In this document: one piece after another, positions 1-6,142 of the stretch
Numbering within the stretch: the first letter of the stretch is position 1
Layout: each line of letters starts with the position of its first letter
Source: Ruminococcaceae bacterium UBA1227
Lineage (GTDB): Bacteria > Bacillota > Clostridia > Oscillospirales > Acutalibacteraceae
Length of the DNA: 7,824 nt
Direction: 5' to 3'
Assembly: GCA_002309175.1 (NCBI GenBank)
Contig: DBWX01000007.1
Coordinates: 1-7,824 of the forward strand
Position numbers and translations under genes: made by a program
The notes under the pieces: model-generated
Seen by the model: only the letters and a program-made list of their open reading frames with translations
What the model was told of the DNA's origin: nothing
Database searches by the model: none

Positions 1-1365
1 ATTCACTTTATCGGAATAGGCGGTTCGGGCATGTGCCCGCTGGCAGAAATTCTTATTGCGAAGGGTTATACCCTGACCGGTTCCGACAACAATCCCGGTG
101 ACAATATCAATAAACTCCGCACACTCGGTGCGACAATAAATATGGAGCAGGTTCCGGAGAACCTCGAACAGTTTAAACCGGAACTCATCGTCTATACCAA
201 TGCCATACTTCCGGGTAACCCGGAGCTGGAGGCCGCGAAGGCCTCGGGCGTGCCGTGCGTCGAGCGCGCAATACTCTTCGGCGCCGTTTCACGCATGTAT
301 GATAACTGTATAGGTGTCTGCGGAACACACGGTAAGACGACAACGACTTCGCTGCTGTCGCAGCTGCTGCTTGAGAACGGCGCCGACCCGACTCTTGTCA
401 TCGGCGGACGCCTTCCGCTCATTGACAGCCACGGCCGCTTTGGCTCTTCGCAGACAATGGTCTGTGAGGCCTGCGAGTTCAAGGATACCTTCCTCGAACT
501 GTCGCCTGACACCGCGATTATTCTGAACATTGACAATGACCATATGGAGTATTTCGGAACCATTGAGAACTCCATCCGCTCATTCACGAAGTTTGCGGAT
601 ATGACAACGAACCTCATTGTCTACAACGGCGATGACGCGAATACGGTCAGGGCCATTGAGAACATGACTTCAAAGGAAGGAAAGAAATTCATAACCTTCG
701 GCTTTGATCCCTCAAACGATTACACGGCGGAAAATATCACATACAACAGAGGAGCGTTCCCCGAGTTCGACATCATTGCTTACGGCAAGTGTATCGGACA
801 TGTTGCTCTGAATATCCCCGGCAAACACAACGTGCTCAACGCTCTCTCGGCCGTCGCGGTTGCCATTGAGAACGGTATCGGTATGGATGCCATTACAAAG
901 ACCATCGGCAACTTCAGGGGAGCGGGCAGACGCTTTGAGGTACTCGGAGAGTTTGGCGGCATCACCATCGCGGACGACTACGCTCACCATCCGACGGAGC
1001 TGAAAGCCACACTCGAAGCCGTCATGACCATGGGTTACAAACACGTCTGGGCAGTTTTCCAGCCGTTTACTTATTCACGCACGAAGACGCATATGAAGGC
1101 CTTTGCGGAGGCCCTCTCAATTCCCGACTACGCCGTTATGACGGAAATCATGGGCTCGCGTGAGGTCAACACGGACGGTGTATATACATCGCAGCTTGCA
1201 GAGCTGATACCCGGAAGCGTCTGGTACGAGACTCAAAAGGAAGTCGCAGACTATGTCATGTCAAAGGCCGAGCCCGGCGATTTAATCATCACCCTGGGCT
1301 GCGGCGACATCTACAAGGCCGCGCAGTATATGGCCAAGACTTATGAGGAGAAGACCAATGGCTAA
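1..1365 (+). CDS. murC: UDP-N-acetylmuramate--L-alanine ligase (MurC), 5'-partial
   Basis: Cytoplasmic Mur ligase that uses ATP to join L-alanine to UDP-N-acetylmuramic acid, the first amino-acid step of peptidoglycan precursor synthesis. The reading frame is open from base 1 and already shows the N-terminal nucleotide-binding motif HFIGIGGSGM, so the true start lies just outside the window and the ATG at 31 is internal. Numbering from the first codon in the window, the visible landmarks are: ATP-binding GTHGKTTTT (108-116), EACE (156-159), NIDNDH with the metal-site histidine (176-181), PGKHN (273-277), GRRFE (309-313), DDYAHHP (325-331) and IMGSRE (383-388) in the C-terminal domain. At 454 residues it is close to the usual 450-475. 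The EACEF, FQPF and IMGSRE forms differ from the IYAARE type of Bacilli and, from memory, fit clostridial MurC. The stop codon overlaps the start of the next gene. Other Mur ligases are unlikely because the DDYAHHPTE/FQP combination is MurC-like. Confidence 0.97.
   Translation: MHFIGIGGSGMCPLAEILIAKGYTLTGSDNNPGDNINKLRTLGATINMEQVPENLEQFKPELIVYTNAILPGNPELEAAKASGVPCVERAILFGAVSRMYDNCIGVCGTHGKTTTTSLLSQLLLENGADPTLVIGGRLPLIDSHGRFGSSQTMVCEACEFKDTFLELSPDTAIILNIDNDHMEYFGTIENSIRSFTKFADMTTNLIVYNGDDANTVRAIENMTSKEGKKFITFGFDPSNDYTAENITYNRGAFPEFDIIAYGKCIGHVALNIPGKHNVLNALSAVAVAIENGIGMDAITKTIGNFRGAGRRFEVLGEFGGITIADDYAHHPTELKATLEAVMTMGYKHVWAVFQPFTYSRTKTHMKAFAEALSIPDYAVMTEIMGSREVNTDGVYTSQLAELIPGSVWYETQKEVADYVMSKAEPGDLIITLGCGDIYKAAQYMAKTYEEKTNG
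1345..1350 (+). promoter_or_regulatory. Ribosome binding site of the L,D-transpeptidase gene, inside murC
   Basis: GAGGAG lies 7 bases before the ATG at 1358 and within the last codons of murC. It decides the start. The longer alternative ATG at 1343 overlaps this site, has no comparable Shine-Dalgarno sequence and would only add MRRRP. The ATG at 1358 and the murC stop TAA (1363-1365) overlap by 8 bases (ATGGCTAA), an arrangement typical of translational coupling. Confidence 0.8.
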
Positions 1366-2170
1366 GTACACGAGAAACACCAACAAAAACAAGTATATGA
1401 CGAAGCGGCAGATTATGATGCAGCGCCGCAGGAGAACCACGATAGTCGGAATAGGTATTATTCTGCTTATCTTCATTCTCATCCTCAGCAGCTGTATCTC
1501 CCACAGCCATAAGAAGAAATCCTCGGAGGAGGCATCCTCAAAGGCCGCGACAAAGACCACGACGGAGGCTCCGACGGAAACTGTCACGTATGAGCGTGAC
1601 ATAGCGTTTGATGTTGACGACGCGTATAAGAGAACCCATAAGTATTGCGTAGGCGTAAACAGGAAGATGAATGTTGTCACATTCTATGAAAAGGATTCGA
1701 ACGGTGATTACACCGTTGCGGTAAAAGCTTTCCTCTGCTCCTGCGGAAAAGGCGGATCTGAAGATGCCGAGACACCGCTCGGTGTATTCACTACGACGGA
1801 AAAATCAATTCCGGAGGACAACCCCTGGCTTAAGATGGTTGATGGTTCATATGCGCGCTATGCGGTACGCATTGTAGATCAGATATGGTTCCACTCGGTA
1901 CCGTACACGGCCAAAGATAAAGGCGCCCTTGAATATGAAGAGTACAACAAATTAGGCACTCCCGCTTCGCTGGGCTGCATAAGAATGAACATAGAAGACA
2001 TAAAATGGCTGTACGAGAATATTGAATGGAAGACTGTCGTTTTCATCTATGACAGTGACACTCCCAGCCCCCTCGGAATACCCGAGCTGAAAAAGATAGA
2101 TGTCAACAGCCCGAACAAGGGCTGGGATCCGACTGACCCCGACAAGAACAACCCCTGGAACAAGAAATAA
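1358..2170 (+). CDS. Membrane-anchored L,D-transpeptidase (YkuD domain)
   Basis: Predicted extracytoplasmic cysteine transpeptidase (270 residues) that forms 3-3 crosslinks in peptidoglycan or attaches material to it. The N-terminus is very basic (RRRR at 23-26), followed by one hydrophobic segment at about 28-47, so the protein should be an N-in/C-out membrane protein. LSSC at 43-46 also fits a lipobox, so it could be a lipoprotein with an unusually long n-region. A Ser/Thr/Lys/Glu-rich stalk (about 48-75) leads to the YkuD domain (about 95-238), with TPLGVF, the active-site histidine candidate H179 (WFHS) and the catalytic S-L-G-C-I-R-M (204-210, nucleophile C207). The tail ends in WDPTDPDKNNPWNKK. 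The usual SHGC histidine is Leu205 here. Overlap with murC links it to wall synthesis. The exact role (beta-lactam-insensitive crosslinking, spore or envelope modification) cannot be read from sequence. Confidence 0.92.
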   Translation: MAKYTRNTNKNKYMTKRQIMMQRRRRTTIVGIGIILLIFILILSSCISHSHKKKSSEEASSKAATKTTTEAPTETVTYERDIAFDVDDAYKRTHKYCVGVNRKMNVVTFYEKDSNGDYTVAVKAFLCSCGKGGSEDAETPLGVFTTTEKSIPEDNPWLKMVDGSYARYAVRIVDQIWFHSVPYTAKDKGALEYEEYNKLGTPASLGCIRMNIEDIKWLYENIEWKTVVFIYDSDTPSPLGIPELKKIDVNSPNKGWDPTDPDKNNPWNKK

Positions 2171-2182
2171 CGGAGGACTCAG

Positions 2183-3973
2183 ATGAACACCAACAAAGCA
2201 CTTTATGAAATGAGACCGATCCGCGATTTTCGTGACATGATGAATCAGAGCGCGAGGGAGTTCGCGAACGAGCCGGCTTTCAAACTCAGACAGCCGAATG
2301 GTGAGTACAGCGAAGTCACATACGCGCAGTTTCGTACAGAGATAGATGCCCTCGGTGTCGCCATGCAGGAGCGTGGCTGGCTGCCGAGAAAGAATGTCGC
2401 GATAATGGGAGGCAATTCATACGAATGGCTCCTTACATACCTTGCCGCCCATATCGGTTCGGGCATCGTCGTGCCGATAGACAAGGAGCTTTACTTTGAG
2501 GATATAAATACAATCCTCAAGGTCTCCGAGACCAAGCTCATATTTGTCGACAACAAGGCCTTTTCAAAGATCTCAGAGCACAGGGATGAACTTCCCGCGG
2601 GAATTGAAATAGTGCTCCTTGAGGGCAAAGAGGCCATACCGGGAACAATTCTCTTCCACGATTTACTGGCCCACGGACATGAGCTGCTCTCTCATAATGC
2701 ACCCTGCGTTGCGGAGTACAAAAATGTTGAAATAGACCCGAATGCCCTGGCTGTGCTCAGTTTCACATCCGGTACATCCGGACTTACAAAGGGCGTTATG
2801 CTCTCGCAGGCCAATATCTGTTTCGTAATAGTTTCAAACTGCTCGGTCGCGAAAGGCGGCCCCGGTGACCAATATCTCTCGGTATGCCCGATTCACCATA
2901 CAATGGAGTGTACGGAAGGCATTCTGATTCCTCTCTATATGGGCGCCTGCATAGCTTTCAACGACAGCCTTCTGCACCTGATGAGAAATCTTCAGGAGGT
3001 CAAGCCCACCATCTTTGTCACGGTACCTCTCATGCTCGAGAAGTTCCACGGCCGCATAATGCAGGCCGTCTCCGAGAAGAAGGGCGGAAAACTCAAACTC
3101 ACCTTCGGCAAGATCCTTGCCGAGGCGACAAACGCCGTAGGCGTAAATATGAACGACCGTATCTTCGAGGAGATCACGAAGAATTTCGGCGGCCGTCTGC
3201 GCCTCATCATCATAGGCGCGGCCGCGGTACGCCCCGAAGTCATAAAGGGTTTCAAGACCTTCGGTATTACATCGTACATAGGTTACGGTATGACGGAGTG
3301 CGCTCCGCTTATTGCCTGCAACCATGACCAGCTCTTTACGATTGACTCCGTCGGCAAACCCATCCCCGGACTCGATGTCAAAATCATCAACGAGGACTCC
3401 AACGGAATAGGCGAGATCTGCGTAAAGGGACCGAATGTAATGCTCGGTTATTACAAGGACGACGTGCTCACGAAGGAGACAATTGATGAGTTCGGTTACC
3501 TGCATACGGGCGATCTCGGCTCAATGGACGAGGAGGGAATCCTGCGGATCCACGGCCGTATCAAGAACGTAATCGTCACGAAGAACGGCAAGAATATCTA
3601 CCCTGAGGAGATTGAGTACCACCTCAACAACAATCCTCTGATTGCCGAGTCCATGGTCGTAGGCTTCGATAATGAAGAGGAGAATGAGACCATAGTCGAG
3701 GCCAAGATATTCCCGGACTTCGAGGCAATAAAGAAGAAGTACACGGAAAAGGGCAAGGACGCCCCCACGGGCGGCGAGCTCGAGCGTCTCTTTGATGAGA
3801 TAATCAAGGACCTCAACAAGAGACTTCCGAATTATAAGAACGTAAAGAAAGTAACGCTCCGTGACAACGAGTTCATCAAGACCACAACGATGAAGATTAA
3901 GCGTTACGCAAATATGGATGACAAGGAGACTCCGAAAGAGGAGAAGGACTCCGAAAACAATCCGCTTAAGTAA
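2183..3973 (+). CDS. AMP-forming acyl-CoA synthetase / long-chain fatty acid ligase family protein
   Basis: Member of the ANL (adenylate-forming) superfamily, which activates a carboxylic acid with ATP to an acyl-adenylate and usually transfers it to CoA or a carrier thiol. In order: P-loop TSGTSGLTKG (195-204, K203), YGMTE (368-372), TGD (442-444, ribose-binding D444), hinge region GRIKN (458-462), NGKNIYPEEIE (468-478) and C-terminal TTTMKIKR (567-574), with K571 in the place of the catalytic lysine. The length, 596 residues, is normal for long-chain FACS-like members. No membrane segment is evident; the last 22 residues are a charged tail rich in Lys, Glu and Asp. GGAGG at 2172-2176, 6 bases before the ATG, supports the start. 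The preceding gene ends 12 bases upstream, so it is probably cotranscribed. The substrate is not determinable: fatty acid is most likely, but an acyl-ACP synthetase or aryl-acid ligase is possible, and no carrier protein gene is nearby. Confidence 0.92.
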   Translation: MNTNKALYEMRPIRDFRDMMNQSAREFANEPAFKLRQPNGEYSEVTYAQFRTEIDALGVAMQERGWLPRKNVAIMGGNSYEWLLTYLAAHIGSGIVVPIDKELYFEDINTILKVSETKLIFVDNKAFSKISEHRDELPAGIEIVLLEGKEAIPGTILFHDLLAHGHELLSHNAPCVAEYKNVEIDPNALAVLSFTSGTSGLTKGVMLSQANICFVIVSNCSVAKGGPGDQYLSVCPIHHTMECTEGILIPLYMGACIAFNDSLLHLMRNLQEVKPTIFVTVPLMLEKFHGRIMQAVSEKKGGKLKLTFGKILAEATNAVGVNMNDRIFEEITKNFGGRLRLIIIGAAAVRPEVIKGFKTFGITSYIGYGMTECAPLIACNHDQLFTIDSVGKPIPGLDVKIINEDSNGIGEICVKGPNVMLGYYKDDVLTKETIDEFGYLHTGDLGSMDEEGILRIHGRIKNVIVTKNGKNIYPEEIEYHLNNNPLIAESMVVGFDNEEENETIVEAKIFPDFEAIKKKYTEKGKDAPTGGELERLFDEIIKDLNKRLPNYKNVKKVTLRDNEFIKTTTMKIKRYANMDDKETPKEEKDSENNPLK

Positions 3974-3982
3974 GGATGGTTT

Positions 3983-5872
3983 ATGAATAACCGGTTTTCA
4001 ACGAAAAGACTCACATGTATTATGCTTGCCCTGGCGCTTGTCCTCAGCTTTGCAGGCTGCAGTTCCCACTTTACGGAGGAGAGCCTAAAGGTTGTGGAAA
4101 ATACTTCCCAGGGCACGCAGTATCATACTTCCGTACCGGAGAGTTACCAGTCGGTTTTAAAATCAGGTCTCTATGAGCTTCTGCTCGATGAGGCGAACTG
4201 TGCCATAGCGCTCAAGGATACGACGGGCAATATTGACTATTCAATGCCGACCGTCGAGAACAGCGTAGGCGCGCTCCTCTATGTCGAGGCCACTGACGGC
4301 GTCAAGTGGTACAAACTCAATTCACAGGACAACGCAGTTGCGCTCGGCGGTGCGAAGGCTGTGACGAGCGCAGAAGGACTCGACATCCAATACAAGCTCA
4401 GAGACAAGGCGAAGAACCCGTCAATAGGTGTGGACCTGACCCTGAGTTTCAAACTTGAGGACGGTGTACTCTCGGCATCTGTTGACACATCTTCTGTCAG
4501 CAAGGACATAACCGTAATCAGCATTGAAATACTTCCGACCTTCGGCGCGGTTTCAGACCCGCAGGGCGGGGATTTCATCGTAATACCTGACGGACCGGGC
4601 GCTCTCATTGACCTGACCTCGTCCGAGGAAGCCGTATATGCGCTCGACACATACGGTGCCGATCTGACAAAGACGGAGGAGAACAAGCACCCGGCCGTAT
4701 TCGGAGCCTTCGGCTTAAAGCACGGCGAGGCCGCCTTTGCCGGTATTGTAACCGGCGGCGACGCAATCTCGAAAATAAAGGCGACGACAGGTGCCATAGA
4801 CTATGTGCGCGCCGCCTTCTCATATCCTGTAAACGAAGTCCTTAAGGTATCGTACAAGTTTATCTCCGGTTCTGCCGCAACCTGCTCTTCACTCGCTTCC
4901 ATGTGCCGTGAGGAGATGGTGCGTGACGGTATGATGTCCACACGTACTGTTGCCGCTGAGGAAAACCTTCCCGTGAATATCACCATTACAGCGGACTCGA
5001 AAAACAAGTATGAAAATGCCGAGGATATGGTCTCCGTACTCAAGGCAAAGGGTATCAACTCCCTCAACCTGAGATATGACAACCTACTGAAGAAATTCCG
5101 TGTCCAGTCGAAATACGGCAGCAGGGAAAGCCTTGACTCTCTCATGTCTTATCTCTCTTCCCAGGGATTCGGCTTTTATGTCACCGCCAATTTCTTTGAC
5201 GGCAAGGCCACCACGACAAAGGACCTCACATCAAATGTCATGTCCTTCATAAAGAACGTGAAGAAATATGATTTCAGGGGTTACTGCCTCGGTGATGTAG
5301 GTACAATCCTGCCCTCAACGGATTCTGCATCGCGTCAGGAATTCGCCGAGAGTATCTTCAATCAGTCCATCTCGCTCTCAACAAACAAGAGCATAATGGT
5401 GGACAACGGCAATCTCTACACTTTAAAGAACGCGAACATAGTATCGTGCCTTCCTATAAAACCGTCTTATCCGGAATCCGCCATCTATTCTGCGGAGCCT
5501 TTTGTACAGATGGTTCTCCGCGGCACGGTTGAATACACAAGCCCTTATCTCAACGAGATCGACGATTATGACAGGATGCTTCTGCGCTGTCTCGAATACG
5601 GCGCAATGCCTGCCTATAATCTCACTTTCGACAGCAAGGAGAAGAACTATTACGAGCTGTGGTCACAGCAGGCCCTTGACGCTTACAGGACCTTTGATGC
5701 CGCGCTTTCCGACCTGCGCTCCGCAAAGATGACCGACCACAAAAAACTTAAGGACGGACTTTATGTCTCCGAGTTCAACAAGGGCACATACATCTACGTA
5801 AACTACAACAGCGAAGTCAGCTATTACAACGGCCTTACAATTCAGCCGATGAGCTATCTTCGCGTAAACTAG
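3983..5872 (+). CDS. Surface lipoprotein of the DUF5696 type, glycosidase-like fold
   Basis: A 629-residue exported protein of unproven function. The N-terminus is a lipoprotein signal peptide: basic n-region (1-9), hydrophobic core (10-23) and lipobox SFAGC with C26 as the lipidated residue; Phe at -3 is permissive rather than ideal. The mature part begins with a beta-rich region (about 45-325) containing a repeated-strand pattern. From about 331 (VNITIT, then MVSVLKAKGINSLNLRYDN) there is alternating beta/alpha sequence resembling a TIM barrel, with strand-like YVTANFFDG (399-407) and YCLGDVGT (434-441), then EPFVQMVLRGTVEYTSP (505-521) and LRCLEYGAMPAYN. It ends in a short beta module (YIYVNYN). 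This order matches my recollection of DUF5696 proteins, often found near carbohydrate functions; I cannot assign catalytic residues. AAGGA at 3972-3976 supports the start, 9 bases after the ligase gene. No transporter gene is beside it. A glycan-binding or wall-remodelling role is inference. Confidence 0.85.
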   Translation: MNNRFSTKRLTCIMLALALVLSFAGCSSHFTEESLKVVENTSQGTQYHTSVPESYQSVLKSGLYELLLDEANCAIALKDTTGNIDYSMPTVENSVGALLYVEATDGVKWYKLNSQDNAVALGGAKAVTSAEGLDIQYKLRDKAKNPSIGVDLTLSFKLEDGVLSASVDTSSVSKDITVISIEILPTFGAVSDPQGGDFIVIPDGPGALIDLTSSEEAVYALDTYGADLTKTEENKHPAVFGAFGLKHGEAAFAGIVTGGDAISKIKATTGAIDYVRAAFSYPVNEVLKVSYKFISGSAATCSSLASMCREEMVRDGMMSTRTVAAEENLPVNITITADSKNKYENAEDMVSVLKAKGINSLNLRYDNLLKKFRVQSKYGSRESLDSLMSYLSSQGFGFYVTANFFDGKATTTKDLTSNVMSFIKNVKKYDFRGYCLGDVGTILPSTDSASRQEFAESIFNQSISLSTNKSIMVDNGNLYTLKNANIVSCLPIKPSYPESAIYSAEPFVQMVLRGTVEYTSPYLNEIDDYDRMLLRCLEYGAMPAYNLTFDSKEKNYYELWSQQALDAYRTFDAALSDLRSAKMTDHKKLKDGLYVSEFNKGTYIYVNYNSEVSYYNGLTIQPMSYLRVN

Positions 5873-5880
5873 GAGTATCC

Positions 5881-6141
5881 ATGAGTACAGAGATAAAAAT
5901 CCCGCGCTTTGACTACATGTGCCAGAAAAATACCTTTTCCGGCAGCGTGGGAAGTTTCAGATACAAAGTGTTCCCGAAGAACATAAATGAGACCGATAAG
6001 GTCTTCGTTGCCGCCACGTACAGAAACAACTGCTTTGAGGTTGAGGATGCGGCCGGCAGAACAGAAAAGAAAGAATTTGAGTATAGTCCCGAAGGACTTG
6101 CCGAGGCAGAGGCATGGATTTCGGGACAGTCAGGTGATTGA
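5881..6141 (+). CDS. Small uncharacterised protein (86 aa)
   Basis: I do not recognise a named family. The protein is soluble, without a signal peptide or membrane segment, and acidic towards the C-terminus. It appears to be a compact alpha/beta domain: the FDY motif near the start, a GSVGSFRYKVFP strand pair (about 21-32), a VFVAATYRNNCFEVED strand pair (about 41-56), then FEYSPEGLAEAEAWI (about 66-80) as a likely C-terminal helix. The GS-G-FRYK and S-EG--EA--WI pattern recalls small hypothetical proteins of gut Clostridia, from memory only. Evidence that it is real: a strong AGGAG at 5871-5875, 5 bases before the ATG and overlapping the stop of the preceding lipoprotein gene; codon use like its neighbours; and a perfect fit between two real genes with 8 and 1 base spacings. 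Its last codons carry the ribosome binding site of lepA, so its translation may influence lepA expression. Confidence 0.8.
   Translation: MSTEIKIPRFDYMCQKNTFSGSVGSFRYKVFPKNINETDKVFVAATYRNNCFEVEDAAGRTEKKEFEYSPEGLAEAEAWISGQSGD
6132..6137 (+). promoter_or_regulatory. Ribosome binding site of lepA, inside the preceding small gene
   Basis: AGGTGA matches the 3' part of the AAGGAGGTGA consensus and lies 5 bases before the TTG at 6143. It favours TTG over the in-frame GTG at 6134, which overlaps this site and has only a weak GGGACAG upstream. The site sits in the last codons of the upstream gene, whose TGA stop ends 1 base before the TTG. Confidence 0.65.
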
Positions 6142-6142
6142 T

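Noticed and set aside
192..617. 141-codon minus-strand open frame opposite murC
   Set aside because: Low-complexity Ser/Pro-rich translation with no motif; it is antisense to the conserved MurC ATP-binding region.
2074..2088. Short inverted repeat CTCGG/CCGAG near the end of the transpeptidase gene, as a terminator
   Set aside because: The stem is only 5 bases, no T-run follows, and it is inside the coding region.
3218..3229. GC-rich palindrome containing GCGGCCGC
   Set aside because: It falls within codons of the ligase (GAAAV) and is a chance palindrome without partner copies in the window.
2884..3327. 147-codon + strand open frame in another frame of the ligase gene
   Set aside because: Arg/His-rich out-of-frame translation with no family resemblance; the main frame carries the ANL motifs without interruption.
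2834..3505. 223-codon open frame on the minus strand inside the acyl ligase gene
   Set aside because: It lies wholly opposite a gene with clear motifs in the right order, has no recognisable domain, and is explained by the GC-rich codon use of the + strand gene.
4279..4797. 172-codon minus-strand open frame opposite the lipoprotein gene
   Set aside because: Ser/Pro/Ala-rich composition typical of antisense shadows; no ribosome binding site or domain was noticed.
5744..5751. A-run (CAAAAAAC) in the lipoprotein gene as a programmed frameshift site
   Set aside because: The frame continues normally through a conserved-looking C-terminal module, and no alternative downstream frame of interest is present.
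6082..6087. TATAGT, a possible -10 element for an internal lepA promoter
   Set aside because: The position 17 bases upstream reads GAACAG, not a -35 element, and the hexamer is within coding sequence.
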